DNA of 23,517 bases from Nanobdellota archaeon. Lineage in GTDB: Archaea; Nanobdellota; Nanobdellia; Woesearchaeales; GW2011-AR15. Positions 14,588-22,992 of the stretch are shown piece after piece. The position numbers and the translations under genes are program-made. Below the pieces are notes generated by a model. That model was not told where the DNA came from and did no database searches. It saw only the letters and a list, made by a program, of their open reading frames with translations. Positions within the stretch are counted from its first letter, which is position 1; each line of letters opens with the position of its first letter. Location of the stretch: contig JAHIYL010000054.1 of assembly GCA_018815145.1 (NCBI GenBank), forward strand, positions 1-23,517, in the 5' to 3' direction.

Positions 14588-15496
14588 CTAGACGCAGGCT
14601 CCGCCTGTGCATGTGGTTGTTGTGTTTGCAACACAGCTGACTGTTTGGTTCAATGGAAATACACCAATGCAATAGAACTCAACCAGATAGTCGCCAACGC
14701 AGAAATCCGGGAAACTGTATGCATCACCCCATCTATATCCGCTAGCTGTTCCAGCTGTTGTATAGACGATACCACCATCTGTGTCGCTGCATGAATTATC
14801 AACTACACATTGTCCACCAGAACAATAAAATGGTGATTCGCAATTTTCAACTAATTCAGGTGTAACAGTGTTATCACACTCTCCGCTTTCACAAAAATAA
14901 TCTGTTAGATCCCTATAGACAGTATCACCATTGCAGTAGTTGGCTCCGTATGTATCAGTTCCACAACTCTGCTGCTGGCTTTGCTCATAATCACCTGAAC
15001 AATAATATTCCATCACATTGCCTGAATCAACACAATAATCATTATTACTGTAAGGATTATCATTGTAGTATCCTGATGTTGTGCCAAATGTCAAAGGATA
15101 ATTCCCTCCATCTGTATCACTGCATGAGTCAGGGTAGCCACAGTCTTGCGGACAGTTTCCCTGTGTCTCCGGACCTTCACATACTCCATCACCGCAGTCA
15201 GTCTCATCAGTGTCTGCCGGGCCAGTGCATCCGCCGTCATTAGTGTCAGTATCTCCATCACCGTCATTGTCTGTGCCGTCATCACACTCAACACCGGAAT
15301 CTGTCTCAGTCTTGTCATTCTTGCTGGAGCAACCAGGATCGTTTGGATAATCTGTATATCCATCACCATCATTGTCTGTCCCATCTTTGCACGCCGTAAC
15401 TGCCCGTTCTGTGGGTTTTGATATTGCGAAAACAGCTAAAACTACTAATGCAAATACTGCAGCAGATATTATCGCTATTCTAGCTTTTTTATCCAT
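14588..15496 (-). CDS. Membrane-anchored Cys-rich surface protein with DGTDNDGDG repeats
   Basis: A 302-residue protein. A basic start (MDKKAR) and one hydrophobic helix (about residues 7-25) anchor it; the rest is outside. Two Asp-rich calcium-loop-like repeats follow (DGTDNDGDGYTDYPNDPGC and DGTDNDGDGDTDTNDGGC, about 37-90), then a CGDGVCEG-type module (about 99-119) and two copies of a 65-100-residue module beginning SCSDTDGG (near 123 and 232), each with TxSGY, a Tyr/Asn-rich loop and paired cysteines. Such modules occur on many archaeal and bacterial secreted proteins. It ends after the second module with no C-terminal anchor. The ATG at 15496 follows GGAGG (15506-15510) by 9 nt; a TTG further up is rejected. 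Confidence 0.85.
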   Translation of the reverse strand: MDKKARIAIISAAVFALVVLAVFAISKPTERAVTACKDGTDNDGDGYTDYPNDPGCSSKNDKTETDSGVECDDGTDNDGDGDTDTNDGGCTGPADTDETDCGDGVCEGPETQGNCPQDCGYPDSCSDTDGGNYPLTFGTTSGYYNDNPYSNNDYCVDSGNVMEYYCSGDYEQSQQQSCGTDTYGANYCNGDTVYRDLTDYFCESGECDNTVTPELVENCESPFYCSGGQCVVDNSCSDTDGGIVYTTAGTASGYRWGDAYSFPDFCVGDYLVEFYCIGVFPLNQTVSCVANTTTTCTGGACV

Positions 15497-15707
15497 CTTA
15501 TTTTTCCTCCAAAACAAATTTTATATTTTTTTGGTAAACAAATATGGTATTTAAAATTATGTCACCCAAAGCTGATAATGAAAAATTATAATTGTTATTG
15601 ATAATAGTGAAATTTATGGAAAACATTTGTTCTTTAAGAACAATATTTTACTTCTTCTCTTTATACTTATACAGCATCTTAAAATATTTCTCTCCAAACT
15701 AAATCTT

Positions 15708-15717
15708 TTTATAATAA
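15708..15717 (+). promoter_or_regulatory. TATA box for cca
   Basis: TTTATAATAA centred about 34 nt before the ATG at 15747 gives a leader of only a few nucleotides. No SD is seen. Confidence 0.45.
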
Positions 15718-15746
15718 ATCAGATTCACAAGCATTGGTTTCAGATA

Positions 15747-17003
15747 ATGGCAGAAAAATTTGATTTTTTAGAAGAGCTTAAAAAAGGGCTTCTACCTGAT
15801 ACATCAATACTTAAGAAGATAGACTCATTTGTCGATGCTCTTAACAAGCACTTAAAAAAGCAAAAAATAGTGGCAACATGTGTTCCGGGTGGTTCTGTGG
15901 CAAAAGGGACTTTTCTTAAGGATGATTATGATGTTGACCTTTTTGTTAAGTTTGATTTTGAAAAATATAAAGATAAGGATATTTCTAAATTTCTTGAAAA
16001 TGTATTATCTAATTACAAAAGCCTGGAAAAGCTGCATGGTTCACGTGATTATTTTCAGGTGCTGGTCAGTGATATCACTTATGAGCTTGTGCCTGTGATA
16101 GATATATGTGACCCAAAGGAAGCATTGAATGTCACTGATATGAGCCCTATGCATGTCACCTGGGTGAAAAAAAATATCAGGGAAGGTATGCAGGATGATA
16201 TCAGGCTTACAAAAAAATTCTGTAAGGGAATAGGTGTATATGGTGCTGAATCATACATAAGCGGATTTTCAGGTCATGTCATAGACATTCTTATACTGAA
16301 TTATGGTTCCTTTCTGGAGTTACTCGAAAAAGCAGCTCTTTGGAAGCCAAAGGTGATAATTGATGTTGAGAAGCATTATAAAAAAAATGAGGTCCTTTTT
16401 GAACTGAACAGGTCAAAGACTCTTGGTCCGTTGGTAGTTGTCGATCCGGTGCTGCAAAACAGGAATGCATCAGCTGCCTTGAGTCTTGAGAAATTTGATA
16501 TATTTCGTAAAAAGGCAAAGGAATTCATGAAAAATCCTTCAAGGGATTTCTTTTTTAGAGAGATAGTCACGCCGGATTCTCTGAACAAGAAGGCAGGCAA
16601 AAATATTGTGATAGCATTTGGTGCAGATCCCGGCAAAGGCAAGGTGGATGTGCTTGGTTCGAAGCTCCTCAAGGCATTTGATCATATATTGGTTGCATTC
16701 CAAAAAAATGATTTTCTTGTAAAAGAGTCAGGCTGGGAATGGGATAAGAAAGACAGTGCACTTTTTTGGTTCATTATTGATCCTAAACCCTTGGAAGCAG
16801 TAGAAGAAATACTGGGTCCTCCTGAAAAAATCAAAGAACATGCAGCAGCATTCAGCAAGAAATACAAGGATGTATTTACAGAGAGGGGAAAGCTTCATGC
16901 CAGGATTAGAAGGAAATATACAAAAGCAGAGCAATTGGCAGAAAACATACTAAAGGATAAGTATGTGAAGCAAAGGACAAAGGACATAGAACTTGTGCAT
17001 TAG
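15747..17003 (+). CDS. cca: CCA-adding enzyme (archaeal class I tRNA nucleotidyltransferase)
   Basis: A 418-residue class I CCA-adding enzyme, which adds or repairs the 3' CCA of tRNA from CTP and ATP without a template. The nucleotidyltransferase motif is GGS (48-50) followed by DYDVDLFVKFD with catalytic D62 and D64. After it come the central domain (SGFSGHVIDIL, a class I signature, about 170-185) and the tail domains (VVDPVLQNRNASAALS, LHARIRRKYTKAEQLAENIL). The start is the ATG at 15747; the frame is open 120 nt upstream, but that stretch is hydrophobic and unlike the family. A TATA box at 15708-15717 lies about 34 nt before it. The stop abuts the stop of the opposing protease gene with no gap. 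Confidence 0.95.
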   Translation: MAEKFDFLEELKKGLLPDTSILKKIDSFVDALNKHLKKQKIVATCVPGGSVAKGTFLKDDYDVDLFVKFDFEKYKDKDISKFLENVLSNYKSLEKLHGSRDYFQVLVSDITYELVPVIDICDPKEALNVTDMSPMHVTWVKKNIREGMQDDIRLTKKFCKGIGVYGAESYISGFSGHVIDILILNYGSFLELLEKAALWKPKVIIDVEKHYKKNEVLFELNRSKTLGPLVVVDPVLQNRNASAALSLEKFDIFRKKAKEFMKNPSRDFFFREIVTPDSLNKKAGKNIVIAFGADPGKGKVDVLGSKLLKAFDHILVAFQKNDFLVKESGWEWDKKDSALFWFIIDPKPLEAVEEILGPPEKIKEHAAAFSKKYKDVFTERGKLHARIRRKYTKAEQLAENILKDKYVKQRTKDIELVH

Positions 17004-18485
17004 TCAGGTTGTCACCAGATTGTCTGTTGATGCGTGGCTTGGATTCATGCAGTCTTCTCTCTCATTAAGGTATTCTCGAGGTATCCTGGTGCAGCATGCA
17101 ATTCTTGAGTTTCCCATATCGTTTTGATCAGATAATACTAAGCCCTCAGTAGGCATTTTATTAAAATATGATGGATCAACATGATTCTTAGGAATTATTG
17201 CACATTCCTTTTTTATGCAAGATATCATGTTTTGGAGGTCATCCAGTTCAGTGCATGTGTGAGGATATTTTTTTTGAGTATATGCATAATATCCTAAATT
17301 GAACATATCTCTCACCATAGATACCTGGACAGGATTGAACCTGAGGTCATTGTCCCTATAACCATACCCCATTACGTCTTTCTCGCAAGGGCTGTACCTG
17401 TTCTTCCAATCAGAATAATGATTTTGGCATTGCATATCATAGAGTGTACCATCCAATAGTTCGCATTGACCTCCAACAGTATTTTCCCATAATGGACAGA
17501 CTGTACCTTTTGGGAAATCATCATGCAGATCATCAGGGATTTCAGGAATATAGAAATCAAAATAAGGAAATATTAAATTATTATGTGTCTCAGAGTCATA
17601 TTGATAACTACTTTTTGTTTGCTCTGGATCGTTTGAATAACCAAACCAATTGGTATGCCCAAAATGCAGTTCATGCCCTAATTCGTGCAGCAGGACTTTT
17701 TGATTATGCTTGTATCCGATTTTCATATTAATGAAACTAATAATATTTGGACCACTGGTAATTTCGGGGTGATTTTCTTTCTTGAATTTTGCTCCAACTC
17801 CACTAGCACCTCTTGTAGTATGCCTATTTATGAACTGAATATAGATAGTGTTATATGAATTTTCCACACACGGCTGGCTTATCACCACAGATTTAGCCTC
17901 TTCATCGAATACCCCATCTCCGTAAATATAGCAAAGATCATATCTTTCATTATCGATTGTCGATGGCCCTCCGTCGGATTTATCTGTGTTCCAAAGAGAT
18001 GTGATCCTGTATTTATGGGTGTTTTCATTGAAAGGCTTCACTGTTGCTAAAAATTCTGCAAACATTTTTACATCTTCCTCAAATTTTCCCTCACGATCTT
18101 CACCAGTAAGTTCTTTGGTAAGATAATTGCAGGGTGTCACTATTATATGTAGTTTCAGGTTCTCTCCTTCGACAAGCGGCGGATGCCTGGCAGGATCATA
18201 TAGTTCCCCACCATAAAAGTGTACGCAACCTTCATTTTGAGTCTCATAGGGGTTTTTGTACGAAGCAGTGGGTGTGCTGCCAGTATTTTCTACATTAAGT
18301 CTATGATCAAACTCAATATCATTCAGGTCTTCTATGTAATGTCCAGGGTTCTCTGGTTGTTGCACGTCTGTTTCTACAGTTGATTCGGGTGGTACAACAT
18401 CGCTTTGTTCTGGTGATGCAGCGGGTGTACTACAAGCTATCAAAAAAATCAGGAACAAAATTGTTAAAATAGAGGCATATCTCAT
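17004..18485 (-). CDS. Secreted lipoprotein metalloprotease (metzincin-like)
   Basis: A 493-residue lipoprotein with signal MRYASILTILFLIFLIAC (lipobox Cys18), then a Pro/Ser/Glu linker (about 20-50). The zinc site is HELGHELHFGH near residue 266: three His and Glu as in HExxHxxGxxH, except that the Gly is His. About 100 residues further on, DVMGYGY (near 372) fits a metzincin Met-turn. So a membrane-anchored peptidase acting outside the cell is likely; I cannot place it in a known M family. Several Cys in the C-terminal half (CTELDD, CIKKECAI, CCTRIP, CMNPS) may form disulphides. A TATA box at about 18510-18518 lies 29 nt before the ATG, so the mRNA is leaderless. Substrate unknown. Confidence 0.85.
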   Translation of the reverse strand: MRYASILTILFLIFLIACSTPAASPEQSDVVPPESTVETDVQQPENPGHYIEDLNDIEFDHRLNVENTGSTPTASYKNPYETQNEGCVHFYGGELYDPARHPPLVEGENLKLHIIVTPCNYLTKELTGEDREGKFEEDVKMFAEFLATVKPFNENTHKYRITSLWNTDKSDGGPSTIDNERYDLCYIYGDGVFDEEAKSVVISQPCVENSYNTIYIQFINRHTTRGASGVGAKFKKENHPEITSGPNIISFINMKIGYKHNQKVLLHELGHELHFGHTNWFGYSNDPEQTKSSYQYDSETHNNLIFPYFDFYIPEIPDDLHDDFPKGTVCPLWENTVGGQCELLDGTLYDMQCQNHYSDWKNRYSPCEKDVMGYGYRDNDLRFNPVQVSMVRDMFNLGYYAYTQKKYPHTCTELDDLQNMISCIKKECAIIPKNHVDPSYFNKMPTEGLVLSDQNDMGNSRIACCTRIPREYLNEREDCMNPSHASTDNLVTT

Positions 18486-18509
18486 AATTATTTATTGATT
18501 CATTATTGA

Positions 18510-18518
18510 TATTTAAAT
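18510..18518 (-). promoter_or_regulatory. TATA box for the protease gene
   Basis: On the minus strand ATTTAAATA is centred about 29 nt before the ATG at 18485, which fits a leaderless mRNA. Confidence 0.45.
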
Positions 18519-18552
18519 TATTCTTTTTCTCAGAATATATGAATCCAAAAAT

Positions 18553-18561
18553 TTTATATAC
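18553..18561 (+). promoter_or_regulatory. TATA box for the gene at 18585
   Basis: TTTATATAC is centred 28 nt before the ATG at 18585 with no SD, so this is a leaderless start. It is divergent from the protease promoter about 40 nt away. Confidence 0.5.
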
Positions 18562-18584
18562 ACTACTTTTCTATTATATTTCGG

Positions 18585-19328
18585 ATGCTTAAAAAAGAGA
18601 GTAAATACCTGTTTTTGTACATTGCATTAGGTATTGTTGTGATATTTGCTTCGATCGGGGCTGTCTATATACTGTCAATAGAAAAAAGTGCCAATATCGA
18701 AAATCCGGCGGATCTTAGTGCTGCTTCTCCGGTCATCAGATATGTTGAGAACTGCCTGATATCAGTTGCAAAATCCGGACTGAATAAGCTTGGTGAACAG
18801 GGAAGGATATATCCTTCAGTTTTTCTGGAGTCTGAAGAAGGGATAGTCACATATTTTTATTACAAGGGGAACAACTATTTTCCCGGAAATATTGAGATAC
18901 TTGAAAAAGAGCTTTCAACATACATTATGCAGAACCTGGGTTATTGCATTGATGATTTTACAGACCTGCCATATTATGTGGATGATGACAAAGAAAAGAT
19001 GGAATCAAGGGTGAGGTTTTCTGAAAATACAACAGTGCTTGTCACCTATCCCATGACAGCACAGATAGATGGGAATGACATCAGGATCAGTGAATTTTCA
19101 GCTGTGCTGGATTTTGATTTTCTCTCAGTCTATGAGCTTACGAGTGCAATCTATGAAAAGACAAAGAATGACCCTGAATGGATAGATATAGATTTTCTTG
19201 CTGACCAGGCTTATGAGATAAGACTTATCCGTGTCAGTGAAAATTCTCTGATATATGAAATAATGGATGCAAAAGGTCCTTCTGGCCAGGAATTCAATTA
19301 TCGGTTTGCCATGAAATATAAAACTTAA
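18585..19328 (+). CDS. Membrane-anchored hypothetical protein
   Basis: A 247-residue protein with a basic N-terminus (MLKKESKY) and one hydrophobic helix (about residues 9-31); the remaining 215 residues are predicted outside the membrane. It has just two cysteines (in VENCLISVA and LGYCIDDF). The pattern VENCL, then GLNKLGEQGRIY, resembles a domain I associate with DPANN proteins, but I know no function. Similar proteins look pilin-like at the N-terminus, yet no class III cleavage site is clear. It is followed by the next secreted protein after 15 nt, so the two are probably one operon and may act together. Confidence 0.75.
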   Translation: MLKKESKYLFLYIALGIVVIFASIGAVYILSIEKSANIENPADLSAASPVIRYVENCLISVAKSGLNKLGEQGRIYPSVFLESEEGIVTYFYYKGNNYFPGNIEILEKELSTYIMQNLGYCIDDFTDLPYYVDDDKEKMESRVRFSENTTVLVTYPMTAQIDGNDIRISEFSAVLDFDFLSVYELTSAIYEKTKNDPEWIDIDFLADQAYEIRLIRVSENSLIYEIMDAKGPSGQEFNYRFAMKYKT

Positions 19329-19343
19329 GATGTGCATGAAAAA

Positions 19344-20255
19344 ATGAAAGATAAAAAAACATCAATGGTCCTCATGTATGCAGTTGTGACCATTCTGCTG
19401 GCTGCTGTATCTGCCCATGCAAAAATCACTTCACTGGTTCCTGACAAAGAATATAGGCCTGAAAATATTATCCAGGTTGAAAACCTAATCAATTCTGAAT
19501 TAGGGAACAGGATCAAGGTTGCTTTTGAGAATGCGGATTTTGCTGATGATTTTTTCTATGCAGGTATTAATCCGGATAAAATGATCCTTTCTCTTATAAA
19601 GGATGGAAAATCGCTCAGATTAGATCTAAACTCTTTTTTGGTGGATGGGTTTCTTATTGATTTTAAGCAGAATTATGATTTTGACAGGATAAGGATATCT
19701 ATTGTAGAAGGCTCTCCAAATATGGCTTTGGTTGATGTGTCAGGAAGTGAGATAGTGTCGATCACATCACTTGATTTGAATGCCCCATTGATATTTTTTG
19801 GCGAAAGTTTTGCAGAAAAGGAAGGAATTTACATATATGAAAAAGCAGTGGATGAAAAACCGGTTTTGCATGTCTCTGTAGAGACTGAAAAGGATGTTGC
19901 TGTCCGTAATGGGGTTGAGTTGATTTCAGGAAAGGACTCTTCAATAAAGATGTCTACTGCAACAGTGCTCAATAATGGTTTTCTTCAAAGTAACAGAATT
20001 ACTCTTATGCAGGCAGATGAATCATCACTTTACAGGTTCAATACTGACAGTGAAGGGAAATTCTATTCTGAAAAATTTGTCAAGGCAGAGGTTTTGCAGG
20101 AATCGCAGGCATCAGCAGGGTTCCAGAAAACAAAGATGAAATTCAGTGTTGAAAATTCAGACAAACCTCATTTTGATTCTTCCAGAGTCGATACTGTGCG
20201 GAGAGTATTGGGATTGGATATTGCACTTGCACTCAAAAAACTATATAAGCCGTAA
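19344..20255 (+). CDS. Secreted hypothetical protein
   Basis: A 303-residue protein with an N-terminal signal peptide: MKDKKTSM, a hydrophobic core, and VSAHA then K as a likely cleavage site. There is no lipobox and no C-terminal anchor. The mature part alternates charged and hydrophobic residues, suggesting a beta-rich fold, with no cysteine and no motif I recognise. A GTG at 19332, four nucleotides after the previous stop, is in frame and would add four residues; the ATG gives a better signal peptide. No SD is visible, so translation may be coupled to the upstream gene. Confidence 0.7.
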   Translation: MKDKKTSMVLMYAVVTILLAAVSAHAKITSLVPDKEYRPENIIQVENLINSELGNRIKVAFENADFADDFFYAGINPDKMILSLIKDGKSLRLDLNSFLVDGFLIDFKQNYDFDRIRISIVEGSPNMALVDVSGSEIVSITSLDLNAPLIFFGESFAEKEGIYIYEKAVDEKPVLHVSVETEKDVAVRNGVELISGKDSSIKMSTATVLNNGFLQSNRITLMQADESSLYRFNTDSEGKFYSEKFVKAEVLQESQASAGFQKTKMKFSVENSDKPHFDSSRVDTVRRVLGLDIALALKKLYKP

Positions 20256-20294
20256 AAGCAAAATTTTTTATAGGTTTTTCCTTTTGAAGGTTAT

Positions 20295-20948
20295 ATGTTT
20301 TCAGGATTCACTTCATGGCTATTGGCAGCCATAACTACGCATAAGATGCTTGCGGTTGTACTTGGTGTGGCGATTGAGACAATAATTGTTCCAATACCAT
20401 CTCCGATAATACTGATGTTTGCAGGATATGTCCTTATTGATGCACCTACATTTTTTGGAGCTTTTTTTCAGGCATTGTGGATAAGTCTTGTCGCAGGACT
20501 TACCCAGACCATAGGAAGCTATTTTGTATTTGGCATTGCATATTATGGCGGCAAACCCCTGATAGACAGATTTGAGAAATTGCATGGTGTGTCGTGGAAA
20601 GAGATACTTGATTTCAGGAAAAAATTCGAAAAAAAGAAGAGACAGGAAGTGACTTTAGCAGTCCTCAGGGCACTACCCATCATGCCTCTTTCAGTTATCT
20701 CAGGAGTTGCTGGTGTGATCAAGATGGATTTCAGGAAATACACTCTTGCAACATTTATTGGAACCATACCCAGAAACATGATCCTTGCTCTCTTAGGTTG
20801 GACACTGAAGGATGCATATGAAGCACTGGCAATGACTATTGATCATATGGAGACAATTGTCTCAATCATATTGGTAATTTTGATCTTGGTGTATATTGTC
20901 GCACATAAATATGGGATAATCACAAAAATAAGGAAACACATAATCTGA
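20295..20948 (+). CDS. DedA/SNARE-associated (VTT domain) membrane protein
   Basis: A 217-residue integral membrane protein of the DedA/VTT family. Typical features are the early acidic residue and Pro-rich re-entrant segment (IETIIVPIPSPIILMFAGY, about 27-45), AYYGGKPLIDRF near 82-93, and the R-x-L-P-I-M-P-L-S-V-I-S-G-x-A-G block (about 125-140) followed by KMDFRKY. Family members transport or scramble lipids such as undecaprenyl phosphate or phosphatidylethanolamine in bacteria; in archaea a polyprenyl-lipid substrate is a guess. GAAGGTT before the ATG acts as SD. It is 39 nt downstream of the secreted protein gene and 11 nt upstream of the next. Confidence 0.9.
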   Translation: MFSGFTSWLLAAITTHKMLAVVLGVAIETIIVPIPSPIILMFAGYVLIDAPTFFGAFFQALWISLVAGLTQTIGSYFVFGIAYYGGKPLIDRFEKLHGVSWKEILDFRKKFEKKKRQEVTLAVLRALPIMPLSVISGVAGVIKMDFRKYTLATFIGTIPRNMILALLGWTLKDAYEALAMTIDHMETIVSIILVILILVYIVAHKYGIITKIRKHII

Positions 20949-20959
20949 TTTTAGTGACG

Positions 20960-21226
20960 ATGGATAGAAAGGTAATATCAAAATCTTTGCTGATACTGAG
21001 AATAACAGTATATATCATTTTTGCAGGGAATGTTATCATTCATAAATCTTTTGCTGGAAACACGATCAGGGCTTTGGGCTTTGGCCTGAACTTTTCTACC
21101 ATCTTTGTTGCTTTTTTTTTTGCAATGATAGCTTTTGCAGTTTTGTTTGAGATTGGTCTGTTTCTTTTGCAGTTTGGGATATTGTACCTTAATATTGGAA
21201 TTCGTAAGAAAAAGAATAGCAATTGA
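20960..21226 (+). CDS. Small two-helix membrane protein
   Basis: An 88-residue protein, not recognised. Two hydrophobic segments (about residues 11-29 and 46-76, the second long enough for one to two helices) are flanked by a basic start (MDRKVISK) and a basic end (IRKKKNSN). The ATG at 20960 lies 11 nt after the DedA gene; an in-frame GTG six bases up is probably part of the weak SD-like GTGA. Position suggests translation with DedA. It could be a DedA partner, but nothing in the sequence shows this. Confidence 0.65.
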   Translation: MDRKVISKSLLILRITVYIIFAGNVIIHKSFAGNTIRALGFGLNFSTIFVAFFFAMIAFAVLFEIGLFLLQFGILYLNIGIRKKKNSN

Positions 21227-21232
21227 TTTTTT
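21227..21232 (+). terminator. T run at the convergent junction
   Basis: T6 follows the stop of the small membrane protein directly and lies in the six bases between the two convergent genes. Confidence 0.35.
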
Positions 21233-22003
21233 CTATCTTCTTAAGTTCTTGTCATACATATATGTTCCTAAAAAGATGGATACTGCACCGAACAGCACCA
21301 GGAAAATTGTGCTTTCTATCAGTGGATAATGATGCTGGCCTGTCATGAGGTATCTGAAGACATCAACCACATATGTCAGGGGGTTGATGACAAAGAGCCT
21401 TTGGACAATCTTTGGCATGGCTGATATAGGGAACATGATGCCTGATAAGAAGAAAAGCAGCAGATTCACCCAGCCTAAGACCTGATTTGCGGTCTTTATG
21501 CTTGGAAAAAGTGTTGATAGCCATATTCCGATTGAAAGGAAAAACATTGAAACATAGATGCAGAAAAGGAGAATCAATAAGACTGACAGTATTGTCAGGC
21601 TGTCAAAAATCAGCAGGATAACGATGATCATGATAAGATAGTGGATCATGCCCATCATTAGATAAAGTTCAGTCCCAAGAAGGATTGAAAGTCTTGAGAT
21701 TGGTGCGACAAGGAAAAGCTTGCCAAACCCTTCCCTATCTATGACAAGGTTTGAACCCGTCTGAAGACCAAACAGAGCTAAAAAATAAGCCATCATACCA
21801 GCTGAAAGAAATTGTGAATAGCTCTGTCCGTATTTTGAAAAATCAACAAAAGCATCAAAACCTCCTCCCAGAAGAAGGATGAACCCCAGCATGACAAACA
21901 GGCTTCCGTAGCCAAGCAGGAATCTCTTAAGTTGATTTTTCTTTTTTCCTTCTCTTCTTGAAACAACCCATGCTTCATAAAGGAGATCCTTCAGATTGAT
22001 CAT
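21233..22003 (-). CDS. ABC-2 type transporter permease
   Basis: A 256-residue ABC-2 family permease with an amphipathic start (MINLKDLLYEAWVVSRRE) and six hydrophobic helices. The ABC-2 signatures are LVIDREGFGKLFLVAPISR (coupling region, about residues 85-103) and, near the C-terminus, LSGIMFPISAMPKIVQRLFVINPLTYVVDVFRYL (the family's FP and NPLTY motifs). It is a half-size exporter subunit, probably a homodimer with the ATPase encoded just upstream; the start overlaps the ATPase stop by 4 nt (ATGA). Substrate is unknown; DrrB/NodJ-like proteins export drugs, lipids or glycans. Confidence 0.93.
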   Translation of the reverse strand: MINLKDLLYEAWVVSRREGKKKNQLKRFLLGYGSLFVMLGFILLLGGGFDAFVDFSKYGQSYSQFLSAGMMAYFLALFGLQTGSNLVIDREGFGKLFLVAPISRLSILLGTELYLMMGMIHYLIMIIVILLIFDSLTILSVLLILLFCIYVSMFFLSIGIWLSTLFPSIKTANQVLGWVNLLLFFLSGIMFPISAMPKIVQRLFVINPLTYVVDVFRYLMTGQHHYPLIESTIFLVLFGAVSIFLGTYMYDKNLRR

Positions 22004-22938
22004 TTCAGTTCCTCTCCGCAGTAATGCAAAAAAACATCATCAAGGCTTGGTTTTTTCAATGTTATGGATTTGATTCCAATCTTATTTTTTTTTAAGAGTT
22101 CAATCACTTTCTCAATTTTTTGCTCGGATTTTGTTACAAAGATTCTCAGTGTGGAATCGTAGGCTTCTGCCTGACGGACCCATCGCAGTCTCCTGAATAT
22201 CTCTTCAGCTTTTTTTTCTGCTCTGCTGCTGTTTATCCTGATATCAATGATATCTCCTTTGAGTGAATCTTTAAGCTTATTTAATGGGCCTGTTGTTATC
22301 AGCTTTCCCTTATTGATTATTGCAATTTTGTTGCAGAGCTCATCTGCTTCCTGCATGTAGTTTGTTGTGATGATTGTTGTTGTCTTATGGTCCCTGTTGA
22401 GTTTCTTTATATAGCTCCAGATCGAATTTCTTGATATGGGGTCAAGCCCGAGTGTAGGTTCATCCAAAAAAAGGATATCAGGATGATTCATGAGGCCTCT
22501 GGCAATCTCCACCCTTCTTTTCATCCCTCCTGACAGTTTTGCCACTTCTTTTTTGACAACTTCAGACAGACCGACCAAATCAAGGAGCCGCGTGATTCGT
22601 CTTTTCCTCTTTTCTTTAGGTATCTTGTACAGCATACCCTGGTAGTCCAGATTATTGTATGGGTCCATCTCTTCATCAATCACAGATTCCTGGAATACTA
22701 CACCAATGATCTTTCTTATGTCATTTGGATTTTGCGAAATGTCAAATCCTGCAAGGATGGCCTTTCCTGAGGTTGAAAAAAGCCTTGTTGTGAGCATCGA
22801 TACCAAGGTTGTCTTGCCTGCACCATTTGGTCCTACAATACCTATGATATCTCCTTTATTGATGTCAAGGCTGAAGTTGTCGACAGCAGTGAAATTTCCG
22901 AACCTTTTTGTGAGCTTTTTGATAGAGATATATGCCAT
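22000..22938 (-). CDS. ABC-2 transporter ATP-binding protein (DrrA-like)
   Basis: A 312-residue ABC ATPase. Walker A GPNGAGKTT (36-44), Q-loop Gln83 (VFQES), signature LSGGMKRR (135-142) and Walker B ILFLDE (155-160) with catalytic E160 are intact. The H-loop His is replaced: TTNYMQEAD has N193 where most have H; DrrA-type proteins often have Q there. A C-terminal domain after about residue 215 (DIIDIRINSSRAEKKAEEIF) is like DUF4162 of the same group. The ATG at 22938 follows a TATA box (22962-22970) by 28 nt, so it is leaderless and heads the exporter operon. A TTG two codons up is not needed. Confidence 0.95.
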   Translation of the reverse strand: MAYISIKKLTKRFGNFTAVDNFSLDINKGDIIGIVGPNGAGKTTLVSMLTTRLFSTSGKAILAGFDISQNPNDIRKIIGVVFQESVIDEEMDPYNNLDYQGMLYKIPKEKRKRRITRLLDLVGLSEVVKKEVAKLSGGMKRRVEIARGLMNHPDILFLDEPTLGLDPISRNSIWSYIKKLNRDHKTTTIITTNYMQEADELCNKIAIINKGKLITTGPLNKLKDSLKGDIIDIRINSSRAEKKAEEIFRRLRWVRQAEAYDSTLRIFVTKSEQKIEKVIELLKKNKIGIKSITLKKPSLDDVFLHYCGEELK

Positions 22939-22961
22939 ATCCAATGAGTTAGAAAATCAGG

Positions 22962-22970
22962 ATATAAAAA
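22962..22970 (-). promoter_or_regulatory. TATA box of the ABC exporter operon
   Basis: The minus strand reads TTTTTATAT, centred 28 nt before the ATG at 22938; no SD is seen. Confidence 0.5.
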
Positions 22971-22992
22971 AGTTTTGGATGAATTTTTCAAA

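Noticed and set aside
15627..15746. N-terminal extension of cca
   Set aside because: The 40 extra residues are hydrophobic and unlike the enzyme family; the TATA box at 15708-15717 lies within this stretch.
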